A DNA stretch of 64,000 nt from Ectobius pallidus (GCA_964059195.1 CAXKWD010000009.1:148919890-148983889); one strand, 5' to 3'; shown: positions 1 to 10,573, numbered from the stretch's first letter. Numbers and translations are program-made. Notes: generated from the letters alone by a model not told the origin.

Positions 1-160
1 GTCAAACACACACACATATAAAAGACGGAAATGCATTTCTAATTACTGCTAATCTTATTTGAGTCTCAGTACAGTTCATAAAAAAAAGTTAAATGTAGAA
101 ACACAAATGTCCAATGTAAGGTTAAAAACTGAATATTAGTGAGATGATTGGCACTGTTTT

Positions 161-1094
161 CATAGGCGTAACCAGGCCGACCATATGGGGGGTGTTATAA
201 CTAGGGACCGGATTCTTAGGTTTTTTCCTATTTTTTTCCTTGCTTCCAAAACAAAAAGCGCTCATACACTTTTTCGAATCACGTCCATAGGATTCACCCA
301 CATTAATTCTGTGGCACCTAAAAATACCTAAATGGGGTATAAAAACCTAAATATACCTAAACGGGATATAAAACCTAAAATATCTAATTTAGGCTACTTT
401 TTTTTTGTCTTTTTTGCTTGTCAGTTGAGGAAACGATATTTTGCGGAGAGACAATAATTTTTGTCGGGTTGAAATTAATACCACCAGCGTTTCGTTCAAC
501 CCATTGTCGTCTAGGATGGACAGTATCAAGAGAGGAAGTGTAGAGTACCGGCGTATTCCTTTTAAAATATTCGTACGAACAACCATTGTTGCCGTGTATG
601 AACAAGGGTATAGAATTCTGTGTTTTAAAGCGTTTGTTTGCCTTTAGTACTGTCTTGTTATTCACACTGAGTGGTCACACTGTGTTTTAAGAAGACGTGT
701 TAATAATGTTTTGAATGCTATGTAGCACGTATTCAAATTAATTAATCCAATTATTCTACCCGAAAACGATATTTTGGATAGAAATCCTAAAAAAAACTAT
801 TTCACCTAATGGAAAACCTAAAACAGTGTTTTTAAAAACTTAAAAATCCGGTCCCTAGTTATAACATTTCGCGGGGTCTGGAATACCCCCAGGGAGAGGG
901 GGGTCCGGGGGCCCTCCCCCGGAAAATTTTAAAAATTAAGACGCAAAATAACGAGTTTTAAGCTTCCCACGCTTTATACTTGTATTAAGTAATTTGTGGG
1001 CAGACTTAAAAAAATTATATAATTTTCCTTTTTTTAATCAATGGGGGGGGGGGGTTTCAAACCCCCAAACCCCCCCCCCCTCGGTACGCCTATG
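161..1094. mobile_element. hAT-A non-autonomous element, copy 1 (outer element of a nest)
   Basis: The ends are an imperfect inverted repeat, CATAGGCGTAACC at 161 and the complement of CATAGGCGTACC ending at 1094. They are flanked by a perfect 8-bp target duplication, ACTGTTTT (153-160 and 1095-1102), which is diagnostic of hAT-type insertion. Interior G/C homopolymer runs and the segment at 866-1080 match two other copies at 20222-20513 and 29135-29490. No transposase is encoded, so it depended on a trans-acting hAT enzyme. A second hAT interrupts it at 202-857. Confidence 0.88.
202..857. mobile_element. hAT element nested in hAT-A (ends TAGGGACCGGAT)
   Basis: The terminal inverted repeat TAGGGACCGGAT / ATCCGGTCCCTA is flanked by a perfect 8-bp duplication GTTATAAC (194-201 and 858-865). 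The interrupted host sequence matches hAT-A copies at 20222 and 29135, which lack this insertion. A 93-codon open frame on the minus strand (384-665) lies inside. I do not recognise its product, and it may be chance. The element is about 656 bp and has no visible transposase catalytic region. Confidence 0.88.
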
Positions 1095-1837
1095 ACTGTT
1101 TTGCTCTGAGATATTAGGTTTTATGTTTGACAGAGCACAATGCAGATCACTCAGATCTTGTATTTGGATTTCCAAATTATTTTAAACGTGTTGAGGACAA
1201 GATATGGCTATTTAATAAGACGGGGAAAATATAGTTAGAATTTATAAAATTATAAAATGTAAATTCTTTTTTTAATTACGGTATGTGTCTGTATATTTGT
1301 TTGGTTAAAGTTAACCGATTAAAAATTTTTTCGACTTTCACCGCAACAAAACTAAATCAAAATACGAATTTCAAATTGTTGGACGCCCCCCCTGGTTGGG
1401 AACCCCTGTTCTACTACGACTTGGAGCGAAGTCGACCGGAAAATGAATAAATGTTGGAATCAACTTACATTTTTAGTAGAATATTGTCCAAAGCACTCAC
1501 CTGAAAAAGAGAGAAATACATCTATTAGATTTTATTTACAAAATAGCCCTATTTAAATTACAGCTACACCGTATTCAATTGTTTTTTTAAAGAGGCATTT
1601 CATTGCTCAGATATCTAATGAATGCAATGAAAGTAATCAAGTAGGCCATGCACGTGATGTCAGTTGTCATGGTGATGTCAAATACAGTTAATGGAGCGTT
1701 TCGTTGTATCTGTAGTCGTAAATGTCGTCCGAATGAAAAAAACAATTACGCAATAACACAGAGACTATATAGAACATGACCGGTATGAAAGCTAGTACAA
1801 CGGTATTGTGTTCCTTTATAACAAATGCATTGTATAA
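1095..1837. other. No gene seen; short hAT terminus near 1385-1409
   Basis: AT-rich sequence without a recognisable reading frame. The stretch at about 1385-1409, read on the minus strand, begins CAGGGGTTCCCAACC, which resembles a common hAT terminus. Its partner end was not found. Confidence 0.4.
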
Positions 1838-2004
1838 TCATGGCCATCTATATTTACATAAACCAGGCCAAGCTTAAGTAAAAGAGATTGATTAGAGAAT
1901 GCGTTGTTTATTGTTACCATAGCAACAGATAATGATTCCGATGGGATTTTATTTTAGTCATGGCCATCTACCTAAATTAAAAATTATAACAGGCCGTGGT
2001 TAAG
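1838..2004 (+). repeat. Dispersed repeat R with X-box palindrome
   Basis: About one and a third units of the repeat that is tandem at 14221-14640 (starts TCATGGCCATCTA, then GGCCAAGCTTAAGTA). It contains GTTACCATAGCAAC at 1913-1926, a match to the RFX X-box form with two 6-bp half sites and a 2-bp spacer. The same motif is in the 14.5-kb copies. Confidence 0.6.
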
Positions 2005-2244
2005 TGTAAATTTGTGACACGTCAGACGGCTTTGCCAAGTTATGAAATGTGATCATTTTAACATGCTAATTATAATGAATGCCTGCACTTGAAACTTGAA
2101 ACGACATCTCAAGTTTAAAAGTTTCCAAGGCGGCCTTGACAAGTTCAATCTCTCCTCTGTTAATTAATAAACTTTTGAAAACCGAAGCCTGACGTCATTC
2201 AAGCTGTCCGACACAATTTTCACACTAATATTATTAGTCACGAG

Positions 2245-2284
2245 TTCTTCTTCTTCTTCTTCTTCTTCTTCTTCTTCTTCTTCT
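2245..2284. repeat. (TTC)n microsatellite
   Basis: About thirteen uninterrupted TTC repeats, directly before a SINE S3 fragment. Confidence 0.95.
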
Positions 2285-2291
2285 TTCTACT

Positions 2292-2456
2292 TTTCCCATG
2301 CCGCCCGGGCCTTACAGGGCCGCGACTTATTTTGAAGAGGATTACCTTTGGATCACATACATATTTTTTTACCAGACAAGGACATGGAGGGCCTCTCCGG
2401 ATGAGTGATCAGCCCAATGCTGGGGCCACCTCCGAGACAACACAAACACATAGCGC
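2292..2456 (-). mobile_element. SINE S3, 3' fragment
   Basis: The minus-strand sequence matches the distal part of the full S3 at 6186-6621 (shared blocks around the GGAGGCCCTCCATGTCCTT region and the GTATGTGATCC region). The tRNA-like head is absent. Confidence 0.75.
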
Positions 2457-2710
2457 ATGATAATTTTAACGTTTTATTTTTTTATCCCTTTCATATTATC
2501 GCACTTACGTGCATTTGTTTTTATGTAAATTTACAAGGACTGAACACTGAACATCTTCATACGTGTAGCTTCTTTCATAAAAACAGTTAATCACTGAACA
2601 CAGCGATTGGGCATATATAAGCTGCATATGAGATGTGAAAATAATGTATAATTATTTGTATGTGTGGTGAAACATTATAAATCTCGTATAATAATACACA
2701 CATTATTAAT

Positions 2711-3490
2711 AAAATCAGGTATACTAATGTAACAAAGTGAAAGAATGCTTTTGTTTAATCAGTGATAATTGCAATTATGCTTTGCAGAAAATAAGTTATT
2801 TTTGTAATCGATTTCCGAGTTAAGCTCCAGATCGATTCATTAAGCAGGGCTTACGGAAGAACAAAGGTCTAGTTTGATAAGCATAAGTGAAGCAATATGT
2901 GGGTAGTGTTATTCGTCAAAGCTAAATGTAATGCAACTTTCAAAGCCTTATATGAACACTGTAAAACATTACGTTATCATGAGAACTGATTTGCATTTAA
3001 TAAATTATTTCTAATATATTACTATAAAATAGGCACTAAATTGGGCTTCACTCCGGTATGGGTCAACCAATTTGGTCCAATATCAATAGACTTTTTCCCA
3101 TGGACGTTATAAATGCGTAGGCCTAACTTATACCAAAAGTTTTATGAAAATCCGATAAAGCGTATTTGAGTTATAGCGCCTTTCTGATAAATTACCATAA
3201 AAAAGGCACTAAATTGGGCATTATTCCGGTACCGGTCAACCGATTTGGTCCAAAATCAATAGGCTTCTTCCCATGGTCATTATAAATGCGTAAACCACGT
3301 TTCATGAAAATCCGATAAATCGAATTTGAGTTATCGCGCCTTTAAAATAGACAATAATTAGGGTTTTACTCCGGTACCGGTAAACCGATTCGGTCCAAAA
3401 TCAATAGACGTGTTCCCACGGACAATATAAATGCGTGTACAAAGTTTAATGAAAATCCGATAAAGCGTATTGGAGTCATCGCGCCATAGG
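2711..3490 (+). mobile_element. Composite repeat W, copy with empty SINE site and three internal units
   Basis: Begins with AAAATCAGGTATACTAATG, the left end shared by W copies at 8281, 45356, 48183 and 53881. It lacks SINE S2: GGTCTA at 2866-2871 runs straight into GTTTGATAAGC, the empty site. From about 3030 to 3490 there are three tandem units of roughly 150 bp, each with CCGGTACCGGTCAACC and CATGAAAATCCGATAAA. The distal end is missing. W has TGCCAG / CTGGCA inverted ends in full copies, so it is probably a non-autonomous DNA transposon of unknown superfamily. Confidence 0.65.
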
Positions 3491-4223
3491 CTATCTCGCT
3501 TACAATAACACAAATAGCTATGTGTTTTATTAATTTGAGTTGTTTTAATTCTTCATTAAATTCACTACGTTAGTATTCGCTAAATGGTCGCAATAAATTC
3601 TGGATTCTTTCATATCGATTAAATCCGGACCTCTAGTTATATTACCTACGATAATTTCGTTTTTAAACTCATGTCTCTACATTTTATTCTCACATTACTG
3701 CTCAGTCATCCATGCGATATCACTCTACTGCCAGTTCCTGGAACTAGAATGTTCTGCATGCGAAATCTGCATACGAATATATTTTTAGCAGTGATTTAAA
3801 CATCCTATACATAGATATTGGCGAGAATTCAGAACAAGATTCTTATCTATGCTAACATTCCTTCCCCCCCCCCCTGCGACCACCTTTACCCTTTCTAATG
3901 TTCATATTTTGCAATGATGTCACGAGTATTTGCCAAACAGAAGACTGCGGCGGTTACCTTGACAACGAACTTCACAGCAAACCTTGTTCAAGCATTTCAG
4001 TCATCAAATGGATAGATCAAAGCCTCCTTATAAATTCTTACCTGCAATGAGAAGTGCTTTTCCTATTTGGTGTAGAATATTATTCTTTTTATCATATCTA
4101 TAGCAACTTAACCTAACAATAAATAAACAAACAATAAGATCTTAGATTAAGGGAAAAAAGTGCCCAAAACAGGATTTTACTAAAATCGATATAGCCAATC
4201 CAAGCCATTTTTTAAGACAATTG
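3491..4223. other. No gene seen
   Basis: AT-rich unique sequence with a short C run near 3868. An X-box-like GTTACCTTGACAAC lies near 3954. I see no reading frame or family match. Confidence 0.4.
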
Positions 4224-4406
4224 CACTCATACGCCGCGTGTTTGATATTGACCAATAACTTTTAGCAATTCCTCGGATATAGACCAATCACGGCCGTTAT
4301 CTTACAATATTCTTGTAGGAATCGCGAGGATGGCATTATATCGGGTAAAACTTCAGCTCGTTAGTGGACACGTAAGCATCAATGTGCAGTGATTAATACG
4401 TCACGA
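4224..4406 (-). repeat. Fragment of palindromic repeat D
   Basis: Matches the right arm of the D palindrome (51168 onward), sharing CACTCATACGCCGCGTGTTTG and the TATAGACCAATCACGG block. No D-type termini are preserved. Confidence 0.6.
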
Positions 4407-4465
4407 TAACATATATTTCATGTATCATTACAGAGTAAGGTATAAGAAATAAACTACAAGCCTAA

Positions 4466-4560
4466 ACTTAATCATTATGCTAACTGTTTTCTGTGCAGTC
4501 CGGCATGGGTTTGTATATTGTGTGAGAAATTGAATCAGTGTACTGTATTAATTGAGAATT
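4466..4560 (+). repeat. L2 dispersed motif with 3' splice-site-like core
   Basis: Contains AACTGTTTTCTGTGCAGTCC followed by GGCATGGGTTTGTATATTG. The same core recurs at about 5997, 22951, 24220, 27129, 41307, 41509, 43095, 58446 and, on the minus strand, 47200. The pyrimidine tract plus CAG looks like a splice acceptor, but no exon is recognised. Confidence 0.55.
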
Positions 4561-4627
4561 GGTTTTTAAAATTAAAGTTGCCCAGTTTCGGCAAAAAACA
4601 TCTTTCTTTATGTTCTCTTCTCACTTG

Positions 4628-4905
4628 TTACTGGCTATTAAGTGGTACTTGATGAGATAGTTTGATGGACGGAAATTTCCGTCCGTCTGTCCGTGTGTCT
4701 ATATGCGCGATAACTCTAGTATGCTTTATCGGATTTTCATGAAATTTGGTATACGCATTTATGATGTCCATGGGAAGAAGCCTATTGATTCCAAATTCAT
4801 TGACCGATACCGGAGTAGAGCCCAATTTAGTGCCTATTTTAATAGTAATATATTAGAAAGAATTTATCAAATGAAAATCAGTTCTCATGACAACATATGT
4901 GCATA
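4628..4905 (-). mobile_element. Composite repeat W, terminal fragment
   Basis: One internal W unit with adjoining end: ACTGGCTATTAAGTGG at the left, then a TCCGTCCGTCTGTCCG tract and the CATGAAATTTGGTATACGC block, all shared with W copies elsewhere. The small open frames here are by-products of the repeat. Confidence 0.6.
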
Positions 4906-5110
4906 TTTTATTTATTTGTCACATTTTTAACGGCATATTTCTGATAGGTTTTAAATATTGTGCTTATCTCTGTTAATTGAAACATTCACAGAATAGGCCT
5001 ACTTGGCTAAGTCAACGTTTTGAGGACCGACTGTACAACAGTTGACAGTAGCTGACATAGGCTAATGTTTTCGGGACTGACTGTATAATATTTTGCGACT
5101 TCATTAGTTT
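4906..5110 (+). repeat. Dispersed repeat N
   Basis: Shares GGCATATTTCTGA, TTGGCTAAGT and AATGTTTTCGG blocks with 37020-37205. It carries TAGGCCTA at 4994-5001 where the sister has plain TA, and TAGGCTA at 5058-5064 where the sister has TAGCCTA. Confidence 0.55.
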
Positions 5111-5421
5111 TCAGTTGGATTTTAAAATGTTTTTTAGTGTATTTTATACAACTTCTATTATCTGTAATTTATAGTGCATTTCAGCTAACAAAAGAAGGTA
5201 AAGTATCAAAATTAAATGATGGAGCTTATTTCATTGGTTCCGGAGCATATTTACGCGCATATGTAGTCTTCCGGTAGAGCATTAATTTCCGGGTCCTAAT
5301 GATTTCATTCCATTTCTGCAATAATAAGTATGTCAAAAGTTAGAGGTTTGCAATGTAGGTAAAATATCCACGTAGGTTAGTGGGCATCTCCACTATGTAG
5401 ATAGCATGAATAAAAAAAAAA

Positions 5422-6700
5422 AGTGTGCGTGGTACGCCACGCGACAGAAGTGAAACTTGTTTTAATTTTTTGATTTTTTCAATTTTGGATTGTTAGATTA
5501 TTTCAATTTTGGATTGTTGGACTTTTTAATATTGGGTTATTGGACTTTTTTACTTTTGGATTTTGGTTTTAAATTTTTGATCTTTTATTTTTTTAATTTT
5601 CAAATTTGTAATTTTTGAATTTTTAGATCTTTGATTTTTTTATTTTGGAATTTTTTATTTTTAAATTTTGGATTTTGGAACTTTAAATTTTGGTTTTTTA
5701 TCTTTTAAATTTTGGAATTTTGAATTTTTTTTATTTGTTAAACTTTAGATGGATATTTTATTTGTTAAATATTGGATTTTTGGACTTTTTAATTTTGGAT
5801 ATTTGAATTTTTTAATTTTGGAATTTTGGATTTTTTAATATTTATTTTATAACTTTTGGATGTTTGAATTTTTTAATTTTTAAATTTTGGATTTTCCATT
5901 TTTAATTTTGGATTTTTAGATTTTTAAATTTTGCATTTTGGATTTTTTTATTTTGGATTTTTAGTTTTTTTTAAATTTTGGATAAGCCTCATCATTGAGT
6001 TGATTGTTTTCTGTGCAGTCCGTTCCGTCACACCTCACTAATTTCATGACGATTTTCAGCGTTACATTAAATTCGTGACGATTTTTGAGCTCTCGATTTA
6101 CCCCTACCGCGACTAAAGAAGTTTCACTTCAAAAATTTTGAGTTCATTATCAATTTGCAGAATAAGGTAGCAAGAAATAAATTATGTCCACCGCTGTGGC
6201 TCAGGGGATGCGTTCAATCCTCTCACGCAGCGGGCCCGGGTTCGATTCCTGGTCGGGACAAGTTACCTAGGTGAGGTTTTTTCTGGGGTTTTTCCTCACC
6301 TTTGAGACAAATGTCGGGTAACTTTAGGCCCTTGTGGTCCCCAGATATCATCTGGCCGTCATTATCATCTTCATCCCATCCTCGCCTTGTTGGGAGTGAG
6401 TGTGTGTGTCTCGTCCTATGTGTTCGTGTTGTCTCGGAGATGGCCCCGGCATTGGGCTGATCACTCATCCGGGGAGGCCCTCCATGTCCTTCTCTGGTCA
6501 AAAAAGTATGTATGTGATCCAAAGGCAAACCCTCTCCCGACAGGTCGCGGCCCTGTAAGGCTCGGGCGGCTTGGGTCGCTTAAATCCTAAAAGGGAGAGG
6601 TGAAACTACGAAAAAGAAAGAAAGAAATAAATTATCGGTGTAATCATTCCGTTAATTGTTATTGCATGAGAAAATGAGTCTCTCCAAAGAATTTCAGTGA
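5422..6700 (+). mobile_element. T-rich family L element with nested SINE S3
   Basis: Left boundary hairpin GCGTGGTACGCCACGC (5427-5442), then GAAGTGAAACTT (5447-5458). Its exact complement AAGTTTCACTTC lies at 6119-6130, forming a 12-bp inverted repeat. Between them is about 500 bp of degenerate ATTTTGGATTTTT-type repeat followed by an L2 core. Sequence past the right repeat is shared with 41440-41580 and is interrupted by SINE S3. Related copies are at 22625, 26465, 30012(-), 41062, 47085(-) and 55925. The superfamily is unknown. Confidence 0.65.
6186..6621 (+). mobile_element. SINE S3, full length, tRNA-derived
   Basis: The tRNA-like head has an A-box-like TGTGGCTCAGGGGATG and a B box GGTTCGATTCC (about 6239-6249). 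The body contains GGGTTTTTCCTCACC and a GTGTGTGT tract, and the tail is purine-rich (AAAAAGAAAGAAAG). It is flanked by a perfect 14-bp duplication AAGAAATAAATTAT (6172-6185 and 6622-6635). The uninterrupted site is present near 41471. It would have been transcribed by RNA polymerase III and moved by a LINE. Open frames predicted inside it on both strands are not genes. Confidence 0.9.
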
Positions 6701-7160
6701 AATTAATTAACAGGTGGATTAATGGATTAAACACATGAAGTCTATAGATCGCCAGTCCGGTCAACAAGGGACGCTACAGTAAACAAAAGAGCGCATGCGC
6801 TGTACGTAAAAGTTATAATTAGTTTGGATTGGAATCAAACCACAGCGAGTGCGTTAGTTAATTAAATCCGGCCTTGTGTAATATGTCAACACTCATAGAG
6901 CAGTGGCGGCTCATTCTAACAGCGGCGGCTCGTTAAAGTTTGAGCACATAATCTAAATTTTGTAACAAATTTCTTTTGATTTTTACCAGCCAGCCTGTGG
7001 CATAAGACTGATCTAATACTATAACTTTTTCGAAACTTAGTTTTCAGTTTTTTTTTTCCTAAAATTATTTTTTAATTAAAAAATGTTTGTTTTCATGAAG
7101 TTCAGAAACTCTTATCTTCTAAGTCTTCTGTCCAGAAATCTAAAAAAAATCATAAGACAA
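6701..7160. other. No gene seen
   Basis: Low-GC sequence with poly-T near 7048-7060. No reading frame or repeat family recognised. Confidence 0.35.
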
Positions 7161-7494
7161 CTAGCTTAAAAGACCCGGCGTCGCCCGTTGATAACTTCTC
7201 TCATTTGTCAAACTTGCATTTCATTTAATTCCAAACCCATCTGATGCCACTGGCAACAATATGATCTGTGATTTGGATTTGTTGATTCTGTGTAAAAAGG
7301 GATTAAGTATACTAAAAAACATTTGATTTTTGGCATTAAAAATCAAACTTTTTCAAAATCCTTTCTTAGTGAGCACCTACATTATGAAACGAAAGTACTG
7401 TCAAAATTCCAAGTCTCTACCTGTTATAGTTTAGGCTCTACGTTGATTCTCTGTCAGTCAGTAAGTCAGTACAAAGCCTTTTATATATAAGAGA
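7161..7494 (-). mobile_element. Helitron H2, short non-autonomous copy
   Basis: Read on the minus strand it starts TCTCTTATATATAAAAGGC after an A, carries the GTCAGTCAG-type repeat common near insect Helitron 5' ends, and ends CTAG before T. Just inside the end is a GGGCGACGCCGGG hairpin-like block. There is no target duplication, as expected for Helitrons. Other copies are 10713-11034(-) and 51511-51830(+). Confidence 0.75.
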
Positions 7495-7496
7495 TT

Positions 7497-7929
7497 ATCC
7501 CGACGGTTGTATTATATGGATGTGAGACATGGAAAACAGGGGGCTTCGGAAAATATTCGGACCTAAGAGAGATGAAAACTGCATAACGACGAGCTTCATA
7601 ACCTGTAGGCTACTCTTCACCAGATATAGTAAGGGTAATTAAATCACGGAGGATGAAATGGGGGAGGAAAGACATGTCTCAAAAATATTGACTGGGAGAC
7701 CCGAAGAGAAAAGACCACTTGGAAGACCTAGGCGTAGGTGGGAGAACAATATTAGGATGGATTTAAGGGGAGTAGGATTTGAGAGGGATGGTTGGATGGA
7801 GTTAGCACAGAATAGGGTTGAATGGCGGGCTCAGGTAAGCGCGGCAATGAACCTTCGGGTTCCATAAAATAGATAATTTTTCTTTTAGCTTGCTGAGGAA
7901 TTGTCTATTGCCATTGAGTAAGTAAGTAA
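7497..7929 (+). mobile_element. LINE (non-LTR retrotransposon) 5'-truncated 3' end
   Basis: Contains the end of a reverse-transcriptase ORF, a short 3' UTR and a GTAAGTAAGTAA tail. Its sisters are 34442-34690(-) and 39160-39610(-). It begins directly beside Helitron H2, probably where the copy is truncated. Confidence 0.85.
7506..7867 (+). pseudogene. LINE reverse-transcriptase C-terminal remnant
   Basis: This is the tail of an endonuclease/reverse-transcriptase polyprotein of a non-LTR retrotransposon. It opens with VVLYGCETW (RT thumb region), then after a frameshift reads LRKIFGPKRDEN. After an in-frame stop near 7639 the last 69 codons start GEERHVSKILTGRPE, continue with the basic RPLGRPRRRWENN, and end AMNLRVP. 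In intact families this C-terminal region follows the RT domain and helps bind nucleic acid. This copy cannot make protein. A GGCTA micro-insertion at 7608-7612, absent from the sister at 39480, adds to the damage. The exact LINE clade (RTE, CR1 or Jockey-like) cannot be fixed from this fragment. Confidence 0.85.
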
Positions 7930-8280
7930 TGGTTATAGCCTTATTCCAGGGAGGTATTCAATTTTTTTTCCAATTATGATTGAATAATGAAAATAATTTG
8001 ATTTAAAACAGATGAATGCAAGGCCGTTGCTCCCGCCTCCGTTGGGATGTGTCATATAATTTATAGTAGGAGGGGTGGGTGGGGGGGTTTACCTGAAACT
8101 TTCATGTTGGGGCAAATTAAATGCAGGGACTGTTGTGGAAATGGGTCGAACAAGCGAGTGGGTGCGCGCGCATCTGCTGTGGGGTGACGTCCACTTTACA
8201 GAAACCAAAACAAAGTTAGAGTTGCGTCGGGGGTGGAGGCGAAAGAATATTATCAGTGGCGGCTCGTGAGTCCACTGAAA
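7930..8280. other. No gene seen
   Basis: Contains a G-rich stretch at 8065-8095 and a GC-rich patch near 8160-8240. A 64-codon frame here looks like chance. Confidence 0.35.
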
Positions 8281-9342
8281 TAAAATCAGGCAAACTGATG
8301 TAACAAAATGCCAGAATGATTTTGTTTAATCAATTATAATTGCAATTATGATATGCAGAAAATAAGTTTTTCTAATCAGATTAAAATCGACCAGCGTCAG
8401 CAGAACTACAGATTTGTGATACCTTGACAATCGCGCACTCACATAAAAATAAAAAATCAATTAAAAAATCCATGTCAGATCGGCCGGCTCCGGGATTTGA
8501 TCCAGAGACCTCCAGAATACAAGTCCAAGACATTACCATTCGGCCAACTCAGTCAGTTTGGCGATTTAGTTTGATAAGCATATGTAAAGGCACAGTCATA
8601 GCTAAAATGTATTGCAACTTGAAATTCTTAAAATATGTCAATATTTCTCAAAATTCAATGGCAAATAACTCCGATAATTATTTCACAGTAATATACCTTC
8701 TGAATATAACAGTATTAATGTAGTTACTCAATTTCAACTAGATCAACGAAGTAAACAAACATCTGATTGCACTGCAGACAAAGCCCTCAAATTATTAAAA
8801 ATGAGGCATTGTAGTATAGACATGATTTAAAAAACCATGTGACCTTTAAATAGTTGTTACTCTGGTACCGGTCAACCGATTAGGTCCAAAATTAATAGGC
8901 TTCTTCCCATGGACATTATAAATATGTATACCAAGTTTCATGAAAATCTGATAAACCGTATTTGAGTTATGGCGCCTTTAAAATAAACACTAAATTGCAT
9001 TTTACTCCGGTATCGGTCAACCGATTTGGTCCAATATCAATAGGCTTCTTCCCATGGACATTATAAATTTGTATACCAAGTTTCATGAAAATCCGATAAA
9101 GCGTATTTAAGTTATGGCGCCTTTAAAATAGACACTAAATTGGGTTTTACTCCGATACCGGTCAACCGATTTGGTCCAATATCAATAGGGTTCTTCCCAT
9201 GGACATTATAAACGCGTATACCAAGTTTCATTAAAATGCGATAAAGCGTATTTGAGTTATCGCGCGTACAGACACACGGACGGACGGACAGACATTTTTT
9301 CGTCCCCCACACAATCTCATAAAGTACCATACTGGCACTTAA
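8281..9342 (+). mobile_element. Composite repeat W, near full length
   Basis: Left end TAAAATCAGGCAAACTGATG with TGCCAGAATG; right end ATACTGGCACTTAA. Together these form TGCCAG / CTGGCA inverted termini. A remnant of SINE S2 lies at about 8373-8575 (minus strand), and three tandem units of about 150 bp fill 8860-9275, ending in a GACACACGGACGGACGG tract. The S2-flanking GTTTGATAAGC matches the empty site in other W copies. No transposase. Confidence 0.7.
8373..8575 (-). mobile_element. SINE S2 remnant inside W
   Basis: The minus-strand head is tRNA-like (TTGGCCGAATGGTAATG as A-box region, GATCAAATCCCGG as B-box region), comparable with the better copy at 31955-32148. The A-rich end is decayed. 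Confidence 0.6.
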
Positions 9343-9454
9343 TAACATATATATTTTCAACTATTAATTTAGGTTGCATGTATTGGGAAACCAATTTTCC
9401 ATCTAAATCCCAGAATAGGTCTAATGTCACATGACACTATGATTTTAGTCGTTT

Positions 9455-9680
9455 CAACATCGAGGTCATATCAGGAGTCAGATTCTGTGGGTATACCAGA
9501 GTAGGCCATGCAACTAATTGATGCACTAATGGCGTCTGGTAATTTCAACTGTTATTATTATTATTATTATTATTATTAATTCAGCTGTGTTTATACTCTT
9601 TTTAGCTACGAGGCCATATCAGGATTTCGGGTTCTGTGTCTATACAGTAGGGTAGGCCATGGAAACTATTGCTTGTCAAT
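9455..9680. repeat. Dispersed repeat E, two partial units, with (ATT)n at 9551-9583
   Basis: GGTCATATCAGGAGTCAGATTC (9466 onward) and GGCCATATCAGGATTTCGGG (9611 onward) are two versions of a block also seen at 56765 and, more weakly, 58555. An ATT microsatellite separates them. Confidence 0.5.
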
Positions 9681-10146
9681 TGTCTTTCAGATAGCAATCA
9701 CTTATAACATATTTATCTTTCAGATAGGGTAATCTGGAAGATAAATATCGCCTATCTAGTAATCACAGTCAATTTTAATTACCCATTGGCAGTTATACTG
9801 CATTTAAGCAGGGGGCCATGGCTGTTGCCATAGTAACCCAATACTAATCAATGGCATTTGATGTCGCTGATTCTCAAGGTCATACCCGCCACTGTGGCCG
9901 TTTCTCACCCCCACCTCGCCTGGCATTAAAGCTCCTAACATTTCCGGCGCTTCGTTGGGGTGGTGTTCCCATGGCAACACGAAGCCGGGAGAGAGAGAGA
10001 GCTCAAACAACAAGCAAGCAGCCCTGACACGAGCGAGCCCTGGCTTCAGCCACCGCCCAACCCATTCAGGGCTTAGGTATAGGGCGCCACAAAACAAGAC
10101 TACCCTAAAGACTGTAAATAAAGTGAGAATTTCTGTTTATTTTCTA
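9681..10146. other. GC-richer unique segment with X-box motif, no gene assigned
   Basis: GTTGCCATAGTAAC at 9824-9837 fits an RFX X-box, and CCCATGGCAACACG lies near 9968. Open frames on both strands (9804-10097 minus, 9955-10191 plus) show no family resemblance. The higher GC could mark a promoter-like or unannotated exon region, but nothing confirms it. Confidence 0.3.
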
Positions 10147-10573
10147 ATTGTCGCCAAAGGAATTCTGACTGACGGGGGAGGATTAGCTTAAAACAACAAG
10201 TCAATTTTTCATGTAATCCAAAACTGTTTTTGATAAATGTATTTTTAATTCTGTCTTAATTTTGCAATTATTTCTGTTAAGAATAGTTATACCACGTTTC
10301 TTACAGTAAAAAAAAATCACGTTACAGTTTAAAAGCATATCGTCCCCTGTACGGCAAACTAGCGAAAGTGCATTAAATATTTATTGCACTTTCGCTAGTT
10401 TGCCATACAGGGGACGATATTGTAGTATTTCAAAGTCTATTTTCTGTCTATTTACACATTTTTAAAGCACATTTTAAGTGCCTATTTTCTCTTTTAAACG
10501 CCTATTTACTTGTTTTAAAAGCCTATTTTAGGTGCCTAAAACTAATTTTTTTAGAGCCTAAAATCCCAGGTCT
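10147..10573. mobile_element. hAT-C remnant with nested 78-bp MITE
   Basis: Matches 63065-63422 almost throughout and ends AGCCTAAAATCCCAGGTCT, the hAT-C terminus. The other end is lost. Compared with 63280-63300 it carries a small fold-back insertion at 10340-10417. Confidence 0.75.
10340..10417. mobile_element. 78-bp fold-back MITE with TA target duplication
   Basis: Two 33-bp arms (TCGTCCCCTGTACGGCAAAC... and its complement, one mismatch) enclose a 12-bp AT loop. The empty version is visible at about 63290 (GCATATTGTAG). The filled site reads GCA-TA-element-TA-TTGTAG, so the target was TA. It is a near-perfect hairpin if transcribed. Confidence 0.85.

Noticed and set aside
384..665. 93-codon minus-strand frame inside the nested hAT as a transposase
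   Set aside because: Too short, and no BED finger, catalytic or hATC dimerisation motif is visible.
1021..1082. Long G and C homopolymers as telomere-like or G-quadruplex function
   Set aside because: They are fixed parts of hAT-A copies, so they are transposon sequence. A structural role is possible but not supported.
5460..5985. T-rich tract as a degenerate satellite or CRISPR-like array
   Set aside because: Unit length drifts, there are no spacers, and it is an internal part of family L. No CRISPR array is present anywhere in the window.
6223..6590. Open frames on both strands
   Set aside because: They lie wholly inside SINE S3.
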